NCBI GenBank assembly: GCA_030042815.1
Contig: JASHYY010000226.1
Span: 1 to 9,123, forward strand
Direction of reading: 5' to 3'
Origin: Thermoplasmata archaeon
Lineage (GTDB): Archaea > Thermoplasmatota > Thermoplasmata > Lutacidiplasmatales > UBA184
DNA: 9,123 bases
Shown here: positions 1-5,901 of the stretch, in pieces
Layout: the number at the start of each line of letters is the position of its first letter
How positions within the stretch are numbered: position 1 is the first letter of the stretch
Made by a program: the position numbers and the translations under genes
The notes under the pieces: generated by a model
What the model saw: the letters and a program-made list of their open reading frames with translations, nothing else
The model's database searches: none
What the model was told of the DNA's origin: nothing

Positions 1-1
1 C

Positions 2-55
2 TGCGTCCTCGCCTCGCCCGGTCGCATGCTCGACCTCGCGGAAGGCCTTCCGTGA
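2..55 (+). CDS. C-terminal end of an unidentified upstream gene (partial)
   Basis: The frame is open from the left edge and ends in TGA at 53-55, giving a 17-residue tail that reads CVLASPGRMLDLAEGLP. The stop overlaps the GTG start of hemL in a GTGA junction, the same arrangement as at the next two gene boundaries. The gene is therefore probably part of the haem operon, perhaps another early tetrapyrrole step such as hemC, hemD or hemA. The tail is too short to identify the family, so the product is left open. Codon use is GC-rich in third positions, like its neighbours. Confidence 0.6.
   Translation, partial: CVLASPGRMLDLAEGLP
39..52. repeat. 14-bp perfect palindrome at the hemL start junction
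   Basis: CGGAAGGCCTTCCG is a perfect inverted repeat that ends on the first base of the hemL GTG start. In RNA it could form a 5-bp stem with a GGCC loop, and the flanking bases (36-37 with 54-55) can add further pairs around a G-U. It also encodes the last codons of the upstream gene, so it may be chance. A role in setting translation of hemL is inference only. Confidence 0.35.
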
Positions 56-1362
56 CCCCGGCCTCCGCGGGGCCCCGCTCCCGCGCCCTTGCCCGGCGGG
101 CGGCCCGGGTGCTCGTCGGCGGCGTCGACAGCCCCGTACGGTCGTTCCGCTCGGTCGGCGGGTCCCCGGTCTTCTTCGCTCGGGGACGCGGAGCCTATCT
201 CTTCGACGTCGACGGCCGCCGCTACCTCGACCTCGTCGGGTCCTGGGGCGCGAACCTCCTCGGGAACGCGCCGCCCGCCGTGGTCGCCGCGGTACAGCGG
301 ACGGCGAACGCGGGGCTGACGTTCGGCGCTCCGTCGCCGCTCGAGCACGAGCTCGCGGAGGAGGTCCGCCGGGCGGCCCCGGTGCTCGAACGCCTGCGGT
401 TCGTCAGCTCCGGCACCGAGGCGGTGATGAGCGCGGTGCGGGTCGCGCGCGGGTTCACCGGACGGACGAAGGTCGTCAAGTTCGAGGGAGGCTACCACGG
501 CCACTCCGACGGACTGCTCGCGCGGGCCGGCTCCGGACCGGCGACCCAGGCGCTGCCGGACTCGGCGGGGGTACCGGCCGCGGTCGTCGGAGAGACGCTG
601 GTCGCCCGCTACAACGACCCCGAGGGCCTCGCCGAGGCGTTCGAGCGGCACGGGCCGTCGATCGCAGCGGTCGTGGTCGAACCGGTCGCGGCCAACATGG
701 GGGTCGTGCTGCCGCAGCCCGGCTTCCTCCCGGCGATCTCTCGCCTCGCCCGACAGCACGGGGCGCTGGTCGTCGCCGACGAGGTGATCACCGGGTTTCG
801 GCTGCGGCGAGGGACCGTCCACGAGTCGCTCGGGCTCTCCGCCGACCTCGTCACCCTCGGAAAGGTCGTCGGCGGCGGGATGCCGATCGGCGTCTACGGC
901 GGCCGGCGGGACGTGATGGAGACGGTCGCGCCGCTCGGCCCGGTGTACCAGGCCGGAACGCTCTCGGGCCATCCGCTCGCGATGGCGGCCGGACGCGCCA
1001 CGCTCGACCGCTTGACCCCCCGAGTGTATGCGACCCTCGAGCGCACCGGGGCGGAGCTCCAGGAGACGCTCCTCCGGCTCTCCGAGGAGGAGCGCGTCCG
1101 ACCGTTCACCCTCCCGCGGGCCGGCTCGATGCTCGGGCTCTTCTTCGCCCCCGGACCGGTGGTCGACTTCGCGAGCGCCGGGAAGACCGATCGGGCGGAG
1201 TACGCCCGGTTCTTCCATGCCGTTCTCGGCCGGGGGGTCTACCTGCCGCCGTCGGCCCTCGAGACGACGTTCGTCTCGGCCGTCGTCCGGTCCCCGGACC
1301 TCGTCCGGGCCGAGGAGGCGTTCCGCGCCGGTTTCCGGGCCGCCCGCCGGAGAGGGCGATGA
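52..1362 (+). CDS. hemL: Glutamate-1-semialdehyde 2,1-aminomutase
   Basis: This PLP-dependent, cytosolic enzyme moves the amino group of glutamate-1-semialdehyde to give 5-aminolaevulinate in the C5 pathway of tetrapyrrole synthesis. The 436-residue length fits the family. Visible landmarks are the N-terminal DSPVRSFRSVGG (27-38, usually NSPVRAF), the phosphate-binding SSGTEA (119-124), the HGHSD gating-loop region (150-153), DEVITGF with the PLP-pyridine aspartate D243, and LGKVVGGGMPIG with the Schiff-base lysine K271. GTLSGHPLAM (302-311) has His where Asn is usual. The GTG start at 52 is chosen because it overlaps the upstream stop and precedes the conserved N-terminus at the normal distance. 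The gene overlaps hemE by 4 nt. The partner glutamyl-tRNA reductase (HemA) is not in the window but may lie just upstream. Confidence 0.97.
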   Translation: MTPASAGPRSRALARRAARVLVGGVDSPVRSFRSVGGSPVFFARGRGAYLFDVDGRRYLDLVGSWGANLLGNAPPAVVAAVQRTANAGLTFGAPSPLEHELAEEVRRAAPVLERLRFVSSGTEAVMSAVRVARGFTGRTKVVKFEGGYHGHSDGLLARAGSGPATQALPDSAGVPAAVVGETLVARYNDPEGLAEAFERHGPSIAAVVVEPVAANMGVVLPQPGFLPAISRLARQHGALVVADEVITGFRLRRGTVHESLGLSADLVTLGKVVGGGMPIGVYGGRRDVMETVAPLGPVYQAGTLSGHPLAMAAGRATLDRLTPRVYATLERTGAELQETLLRLSEEERVRPFTLPRAGSMLGLFFAPGPVVDFASAGKTDRAEYARFFHAVLGRGVYLPPSALETTFVSAVVRSPDLVRAEEAFRAGFRAARRRGR

Positions 1363-2399
1363 GGCGCGACCGTCTCGTCCGGGCGCTGCGGGGGGAGGAG
1401 ACCGACACCACCCCGATCTGGCTCATGCGACAGGCCGGGCGTCACCTCCCCGGATACCGCGCCCTGCGGGCGGCCCACCCGATCCTCGACCTCGCGCGCA
1501 CGCCCGAGCTCGCCGCCGAGGTGACGCTCGAGCCGGTCCGCCGGTACGACGTCGACGCCGGCGTCGTGTTCGCCGACATCTCCCTCCCGTTCCTCGGCCT
1601 CGGCGTGCCGTTCTCGATCGACCCGGGCCGCGGGCCGGTCGTCGCCCGGCCCGTCCGCTCCCGTGCCGACGTGAACGCGCTCCCCGAGTTCGACGCGCGC
1701 GCCTCGGTGCCGTTCGTCGGGAAGGCGATCGAGCGGTTCCTCGAGCTCGAGGCCGAGCGCCCGATCCTCGGGTTCGCCGGCGGCCCGTTCACGCTCGCCG
1801 CCTACCTGGTCGAGGGCGGGGCCTCCCGCGACTACCCGCAGACGAAGCGGTTGCTCTACTCCGACCCGGCCACGTTCGACCGTCTCATCGCGCGGCTCGC
1901 CACCGCGACCGTCGACTACCTCCGGATGCAGGCCAAGAGCGGGGCCGCCGCGCTTCAGCTGTTCGACACCTGGGTCGGTGCGGTCTCCCCGGCGGTCTTC
2001 GAGCGCCACCTCCTCGGACCGCTCCGCTCGATCTTCGAGGAGCTCCGGGCGCTCGGCCGTCCGACGATCTACTTCTCGACCGGCTCGTCGCATCTCCTCG
2101 AACTGATCTCCCGCACCGGAGCGGACGCGCTCGGGGTCGACTGGCGCGAGCCGCTCGGCCGGGTCCGCTCCCGGGTCGGGCCGTCGCTCGCGCTGCAGGG
2201 AAATCTCGACCCGGGAGCGTTGCTCGGGCCGCCGGAGGCGCTCCGCCGGGAGGCGCAGCGGGTCCTCGACGAGCTGCCGGGCGGTCGTTCGCACGTCTTC
2301 AATTTAGGTCACGGCGTTCTCCCCGAGACCGACCCGGAGCGAGTGCGGGAGCTCGTCGAGTTCGTGCACTCGGCCGGCCGGGAGTTGAGGAAGCGATGA
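1359..2399 (+). CDS. hemE: Uroporphyrinogen decarboxylase
   Basis: The enzyme removes four acetate carboxyls from uroporphyrinogen III to give coproporphyrinogen III, in the cytosol and without a cofactor. The 346 residues match the usual length of about 340-360. The first signature, PIWLMRQAGRHLPGYR (19-34), carries the substrate-binding arginines R24 and R28. FADISLP (71-77) holds D73, which corresponds to the essential aspartate (Asp86 in human). The second signature, GFAGGPFTLAAYLVEGG, is at 138-154. Y159 and H318 (in NLGHGV) sit where the active-site Tyr and His lie in the family. The ATG at 1359 overlaps the hemL stop (ATGA), with GGAG at 1349-1352 as a possible ribosome-binding site. 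The stop overlaps the ferrochelatase start. One oddity is the run of codons AAT TTA GGT at 2301-2309 inside the NLGHG motif, in a gene that otherwise nearly always ends codons in G or C. Confidence 0.97.
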   Translation: MRRDRLVRALRGEETDTTPIWLMRQAGRHLPGYRALRAAHPILDLARTPELAAEVTLEPVRRYDVDAGVVFADISLPFLGLGVPFSIDPGRGPVVARPVRSRADVNALPEFDARASVPFVGKAIERFLELEAERPILGFAGGPFTLAAYLVEGGASRDYPQTKRLLYSDPATFDRLIARLATATVDYLRMQAKSGAAALQLFDTWVGAVSPAVFERHLLGPLRSIFEELRALGRPTIYFSTGSSHLLELISRTGADALGVDWREPLGRVRSRVGPSLALQGNLDPGALLGPPEALRREAQRVLDELPGGRSHVFNLGHGVLPETDPERVRELVEFVHSAGRELRKR

Positions 2400-3322
2400 C
2401 GTCCCCGGCACCCCCGGCCGAGCCCGCGGTCCTCCTCATGGGGTACGGCAGTCCCAACGGGACGGAGGACCTGCCCGACTACCTCACGGACGTCCTGCAC
2501 GGACGGCGGCCGTCCGAGGAGATGGTCGCCGAGTACGTCCGGCGCTACGACCTCATCGGCGGCTCGCCGCAGAACCGGATCCTCGCGTCGCTGCGCGGAA
2601 AGCTCGAGCGACGCCTCGGCCGGGAACGCCCCGGGACCCGAGTGTTCCTGGGCGTCAAGCACGGCCGGCCGGCGCTCCGCGACGTGATCCCCGAAGCGGC
2701 GCGGGCCGGCGTCCGCCACCTCACCGCAGTGCCGCTCTCGCCGTACGCCTCGACGTGGATCAGCGAGCCGTACCGCGACGGCGTTGCCGAGGGGGTCCGG
2801 GCCGCCGGTACGCCCATCGAGGTCGACGTGCGGCTCGACTGGCATCTCGACCCGCACTGGGTCGGCTACTGGGACCGCGCCGTCCGCGCGGAGCTCCGCG
2901 CGCAGCCGGACCCGTCGAGCGTCGTGCTGCTCTCGGCCCACAGCCTCCCGCAGCGGATGCGGGACCGCGGGGACCCGTACCCGGAGATCCTGGCGGAGAC
3001 GTCCGGCGCGATCGCCCGACAGGCGGCGCTGAGCCGCTGGTCGTTCACCTACCAGAGCGCCGGCAACACCACCGAGCCGTGGCTCGGTCCGGACATCACG
3101 GACGTCATGCTCGACTGGAAGGGTCGGGGGGCCCGCCGCCAGGTCGTCGCGTCGTTCGGCTTCGTCTTCGACCACCTCGAGGTCCTCTACGACCTCGACG
3201 TCGTCGTTCGGGAGTTCGCCGAGTCCCACGGGATCGAGTACCGTCGGGTGCCGATGCCGAACGATTCGGACGACGTCGTCGAGGCGCTCGCCGCGCGCGT
3301 CCTCGGCCCCGGCCGCACGTAG
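2396..3322 (+). CDS. hemH: Ferrochelatase, coproporphyrin III type
   Basis: Inserts ferrous iron into a porphyrin. The 308 residues align well from memory with Bacillus subtilis HemH/CpfC (310 residues). GYGSP (16-20) gives Y17 at the position of Tyr13, which is typical of coproporphyrin ferrochelatases. SAHSLP (180-185) gives H182 for the catalytic His183. GDPYPE follows at 192-197. SAGNTTEPWLGPDITD (221-236) and GFVFDHLEVLYD (255-266) give E262 for Glu264. The substrate is therefore probably coproporphyrin III, with haem finished by ChdC; protoporphyrin IX cannot be ruled out. There is no cysteine anywhere, so no [2Fe-2S] cluster, and no membrane anchor. The ATG at 2396 overlaps the hemE stop (ATGA), with GAGG at 2387-2390 five bases upstream. 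The frame is open far upstream through hemE, but nothing there resembles the family. It is the last gene of the haem set before a 90-bp gap. Confidence 0.93.
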   Translation: MTSPAPPAEPAVLLMGYGSPNGTEDLPDYLTDVLHGRRPSEEMVAEYVRRYDLIGGSPQNRILASLRGKLERRLGRERPGTRVFLGVKHGRPALRDVIPEAARAGVRHLTAVPLSPYASTWISEPYRDGVAEGVRAAGTPIEVDVRLDWHLDPHWVGYWDRAVRAELRAQPDPSSVVLLSAHSLPQRMRDRGDPYPEILAETSGAIARQAALSRWSFTYQSAGNTTEPWLGPDITDVMLDWKGRGARRQVVASFGFVFDHLEVLYDLDVVVREFAESHGIEYRRVPMPNDSDDVVEALAARVLGPGRT

Positions 3323-3390
3323 GCGCCCGACCCTTCCGGGGAGCGCCGTCGAGATTCGACCTTCCGACCGCTGGGTTCTTGCCGACGGTG

Positions 3391-3403
3391 CGCTCCGGGA
3401 GCG
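3391..3403. repeat. 13-bp inverted repeat upstream of the GNAT gene
   Basis: CGCTCC, a single G, then GGAGCG form a perfect inverted repeat ending 9 bp before the ATG at 3413. It could be an operator half-site pair. With only one base between the arms it is unlikely to act as an RNA hairpin as it stands. In DNA this rich in G and C such palindromes also arise by chance. No TATA-like box is visible in the 90-bp gap (3323-3412), so the gene may be read through from the haem operon. Confidence 0.3.
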
Positions 3404-3412
3404 TTCGGAGCC

Positions 3413-4240
3413 ATGCCCGCAGCCCCCGCTCCCGGTCCCCCGCCGATGCGGCGAGCGTACCACCGCAACTGGGTCGAGGCGATCTCGTCGGTCGCCCGCG
3501 TCGCACCGGGAGGGGCCGTTCGCCGGGTCGGGGAAGTGACGGTCGTCCGGAGCGGTCTCGGGATCACGGCGTTCAACTGCGTCTTCGCGCTCGAGCCGCC
3601 GCGGGCCCTCGACGGCGTGGCGGAGGAGGTCGAGTCCCAGCTGGGGAGCGGAGAGAACCCGTGGTGTCTCCTCACGAGCGCCGAGAGCACGGCCGGGTTC
3701 GAGCCGCTGCTTCGGGACCTCCGGTTGCGACGGTACGAGGTGCTCCCGGGGATGGTCTGGGAGCCTCTGCCGGTCGCCGCACTCCCTCCGCCGGCCGGGC
3801 TCGAGATCCGACGCATCGAGGAACCGGGGGAGCTGCGGACCTTCGGACGGGCGATGATGGAGGGGTTCGGGGCGAGGGTCGACCTGATGGACCCGTGGGC
3901 CGACGCGGCCGTCGCGAAGGACTGGTCCGCGGGTCCCTCCTCGGGGTACTACCTCGGATGGTCCGAAGGTCGCCCCGTGGCGACCGCGGTCCGATATTCC
4001 ACGGGAGCCATCGCCGGGATCTACGGGGTCAGCACCGTTCCGGACTTTCGACGGCGCGGTTGGGGAGCGGCGATGACGCATCGGGCCGCCGTCGACGGGG
4101 GAGCGGAGGGCTGCCGGGTCAGCTTTCTGCAGTCGTCCGAGATGGGCCGATCGGTCTACGAACGCCTCGGGTACCGAACGATGGAGGAGTACGTCCTCTG
4201 GGCCCGCCAGACGGACCCCCGGCCGGGCGGAACGGGATGA
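3413..4240 (+). CDS. GNAT-family N-acetyltransferase
   Basis: A 275-residue protein with a typical acetyl-CoA binding GNAT domain in its C-terminal half (about 130-265). Motif A reads VSTVPDFRRRGWGAAM (206-221), with R213xxGxG forming the pyrophosphate loop. SVYERLGYRTMEEY (247-260) is the usual end of the fold, with a Y/F-x-x-x-G-F/Y signature. The first 120 residues, including FNCVFALEPP (54-63), resemble the degenerate N-terminal half of two-lobed GNATs and probably help bind the substrate. The acceptor is unknown. The ATG at 3413 is used here; ATG 3446 (residue 12) is an equally possible start, since the first 11 residues are a low-complexity Pro/Ala stretch. The stop overlaps the start of the next gene (ATGA), so the two are likely co-translated. 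Confidence 0.88.
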   Translation: MPAAPAPGPPPMRRAYHRNWVEAISSVARVAPGGAVRRVGEVTVVRSGLGITAFNCVFALEPPRALDGVAEEVESQLGSGENPWCLLTSAESTAGFEPLLRDLRLRRYEVLPGMVWEPLPVAALPPPAGLEIRRIEEPGELRTFGRAMMEGFGARVDLMDPWADAAVAKDWSAGPSSGYYLGWSEGRPVATAVRYSTGAIAGIYGVSTVPDFRRRGWGAAMTHRAAVDGGAEGCRVSFLQSSEMGRSVYERLGYRTMEEYVLWARQTDPRPGGTG

Positions 4241-4923
4241 CGCGACCGCGGGCTCGACCGAGCCCTCGACGAACTCGGTCCCTCCGTCGGCGTACCCATC
4301 CCGGCGCCGCGAAGCGTTCCCGCCCGGGACGGCGGCCGATCGGGGTCTACTGGGGGCGATTCAATCCCCCGCACCGGGGCCACCTCGCGGTCGTCCGCCG
4401 GCTCGAGCGGCGCGGCCGCCTCGTCATCGCGATCGGCAGCGCGGAACGCCGGAACGAGCGGCGGAATCCGTTCAGCGGCCGAGAGCGGCAGACGATGTTT
4501 CGGTCCTACCTTCGGGAGGCCGGGGTTCGGGGCGTCCGGGTCGTCGCCCTGCGGGACGGTCCGTCCCTGTCCTGGGCGGTGCGCAACCTCGTCCGGACAT
4601 GCCGACCCGACGTGCTGTTCCTCTCGGACGAGAAGTCACCGGTGGCCCGGGCCGTGACCGACCGAGTCCGCGTGGTGCCGTTCGCGAGAACGGGGAACGT
4701 CTCCTCCTCACGGATCCGGGACCTCATCGCGAGGGGCGACCCGGGCTGGAAACGGCTCACCGGTCGTTCGGTCGCCCGGTTCATCGAATCGAGCGGCGGC
4801 GACCGCCGAATCCGACGGATCTACGGACGCGCTCGGCGGCGGACTCGAACGAAGGGGTCCCGGGATCGGCCGGTGCGGGCTACGCCGCTCGTTCGGCGCG
4901 GGTCGGACGTCGCCCCACGGTGA
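4237..4923 (+). CDS. nadM: Nicotinamide-nucleotide adenylyltransferase, archaeal NadM type
   Basis: Probably joins NMN and ATP to give NAD+ and pyrophosphate. The 228-residue protein carries the nucleotidyltransferase signature GVYWGRFNPPHRGHL (36-50) with the catalytic HxGH histidines H46 and H49, then IGSAERRN and NPFSGRERQTMF (66-88), which match archaeal NadM (IGSAQ..., NPF..GER). The late SSSRIRDLIARGD (156-168) corresponds to the ISSTxIR motif that binds the ATP phosphates. Archaeal NadM is usually about 170 residues; here the core (about 34-196) is flanked by tails rich in arginine, 13 Arg in the first 33 residues and 15 Arg after residue 189. No other ATG, GTG or TTG lies between ATG 4237 and the core, so the N-terminal tail is probably real. 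The start overlaps the GNAT stop; the 3' end overlaps the opposing VOC gene by 44 bp. A related transferase such as an FAD or phosphopantetheine enzyme is less likely. Confidence 0.87.
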   Translation: MTRPRARPSPRRTRSLRRRTHPGAAKRSRPGRRPIGVYWGRFNPPHRGHLAVVRRLERRGRLVIAIGSAERRNERRNPFSGRERQTMFRSYLREAGVRGVRVVALRDGPSLSWAVRNLVRTCRPDVLFLSDEKSPVARAVTDRVRVVPFARTGNVSSSRIRDLIARGDPGWKRLTGRSVARFIESSGGDRRIRRIYGRARRRTRTKGSRDRPVRATPLVRRGSDVAPR

Positions 4924-5302
4924 TCCAGACCCCGTCCGGGTCGAGCACGCTCGCCATCCATCCCTCGGTCGTGGCCGGAGACCACTTCGTCGGACGGGCT
5001 CCCGAGCGCAACAGCCGCCGGTAGACGCGCTCGAGCGTCGCGCGGCTCGCGACGCCGACGGTGAAGTCGAGATGGTCGAGGGCGTCCCCGGCCCGGTAGG
5101 GACCGTCAAAGAGCGAGCCCTTCGGATACCAGTTGAGCTCCACGACCCGCTTCGACCGCGGGTCCTTCAACTGGACCCACCGTCCGCCGCCCCAGCTCCG
5201 GGTGTCGCCCCGGGCGACGACCCGAAGTCCGAGGGCGCGGGTGTAGAAGCGCAGCGATCGACGGATGTCCGTGACGCGGATGCCGACCTGTTCGAGCCTC
5301 AT
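4880..5302 (-). CDS. VOC (glyoxalase/bleomycin-resistance fold) protein
   Basis: A 140-residue protein made of two beta-alpha-beta-beta-beta halves typical of the vicinal oxygen chelate superfamily: VGIRVTDIRRSLRFYTRALGL (6-26) opens the first half, and LDHLDFTVGV (76-85) through WMASVLDPDGVWITVG (115-130) forms the second. Candidate metal ligands are Q5 (Gln as in human glyoxalase I, where bacteria have His), E55 in VVELNWYP and H77. The fourth ligand, normally the Glu in DPDGxxIEL, is replaced by T128. The reaction is unknown; a true lactoylglutathione lyase is doubtful. The ATG at 5302 has no Shine-Dalgarno sequence but has a TATA-like box 26 nt upstream. The last 44 bp overlap the end of nadM on the other strand. 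Confidence 0.88.
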   Translation of the reverse strand: MRLEQVGIRVTDIRRSLRFYTRALGLRVVARGDTRSWGGGRWVQLKDPRSKRVVELNWYPKGSLFDGPYRAGDALDHLDFTVGVASRATLERVYRRLLRSGARPTKWSPATTEGWMASVLDPDGVWITVGRRPTRAERAA

Positions 5303-5323
5303 CGGACGACGGAGAGGGACGGG

Positions 5324-5332
5324 CTAGATAGA
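5324..5332 (-). promoter_or_regulatory. TATA-like box of the VOC gene
   Basis: On the minus strand this reads TCTATCTAG, an A/T-rich island in otherwise GC-rich DNA, centred 26 nt upstream of the ATG at 5302. That spacing fits an archaeal TATA box serving a transcript that begins at or next to the start codon (leaderless), which agrees with the lack of a ribosome-binding site. The match to the archaeal TATA consensus is partial. Confidence 0.55.
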
Positions 5333-5366
5333 CCATCCGGCGGGGTCGTTTGCGCCGTCCCTCCGC

Positions 5367-5666
5367 CTACGGAAGGCGTCCGAGCAGGAGCTCCCACGGA
5401 AGGAGCTCGCCGATGCGCAGGACCCCCGAGCGCATCCACGGGTCGTCGGCGAGCCGGTGGCGGAGCGATGCCTCGTCGTCCGCGCGCAGCACGAGCATCG
5501 CCCGGTGCGTCGGGCCCCCGTGGATCGGTCCCCCGAGCACGACGCATCGCTCGTCCACGAGGGCGTTCATGAACGCGGCGTGCTCGGGCCAACCGGCCTG
5601 ATTCCGCATCGGCTTCGCCCCATCCCACGACGGTCCCGGCTCGTTGATCACGACGAAGAGCGGCAT
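5367..5666 (-). CDS. YCII-family protein
   Basis: A 99-residue, single-domain protein of the YCII/YciI-like family, a dimeric ferredoxin-like fold. It starts MPLFVVINEPGPSW and has WPEHAAFMNALVDE (26-39) with the conserved H29, GGPIHGG (45-51), and the late LADDPWMRSGVL (72-83) typical of the family's DDP motif. YCII members use a His/Asp pair and a few have been tied to chloride or aromatic ring chemistry, but most have no known reaction, so no substrate is assigned. The ATG at 5666 is chosen because it starts the first beta strand; the longer open frame upstream overlaps DUF2252 antisense and is not coding. The VOC gene lies 64 bp downstream on the same strand with its own TATA-like box, so they may be separately transcribed. 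Confidence 0.85.
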   Translation of the reverse strand: MPLFVVINEPGPSWDGAKPMRNQAGWPEHAAFMNALVDERCVVLGGPIHGGPTHRAMLVLRADDEASLRHRLADDPWMRSGVLRIGELLPWELLLGRLP

Positions 5667-5901
5667 CGGTCGGTCTCGGACGGTGGGAACCCGCCGACCC
5701 GTTTCAACTCCTCGCGGTCGGGGGCGGGGGGGCTTGGCGGAGGGGACGAGGAGCCGCCGGCGATCGTGCACTCCGGTTTCTCCGCGGTGCGCAAGGGTAT
5801 GGGAACCTGGGCAGGGGTGCGATTTCCCACGAGACTCCGACCCGACAGGGAACGGAAACCCTGACGTCTCCCTTCGCCCTCCTCCCGGTAAGGGAGCCCC
5901 G
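5667..5901. other. Divergent intergenic spacer (235 bp) with G-runs
   Basis: This is the longest gap in the window and must hold the start signals for the minus-strand YCII gene and the plus-strand DUF2252 gene. No convincing TATA box is seen for either. GTTGAAAC on the minus strand near 5701-5709 is the most A/T-rich candidate for YCII, about 40 nt from its start. The plus strand at 5720-5745 holds runs of 5, 7 and 4 G that could form a G-quadruplex. Frames crossing the spacer show no recognisable protein. Confidence 0.5.

Noticed and set aside
1028..2395. Extension of the ferrochelatase frame upstream through hemL and hemE
   Set aside because: The upstream translation is Arg/Pro-rich shadow sequence. 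The ATG at 2396 overlaps the hemE stop and begins the family's normal N-terminus.
2309..4081. Long minus-strand open frame across the ferrochelatase and GNAT genes (590 codons)
   Set aside because: Low-complexity Arg/Pro/Asp composition and it crosses two well-supported plus-strand genes; a shadow of GC-rich codon use.
2755..4236. Extension of the nadM frame upstream through the ferrochelatase and GNAT genes
   Set aside because: It is out of frame with two real genes and has no similarity to NadM; the start at 4237 forms an ATGA overlap.
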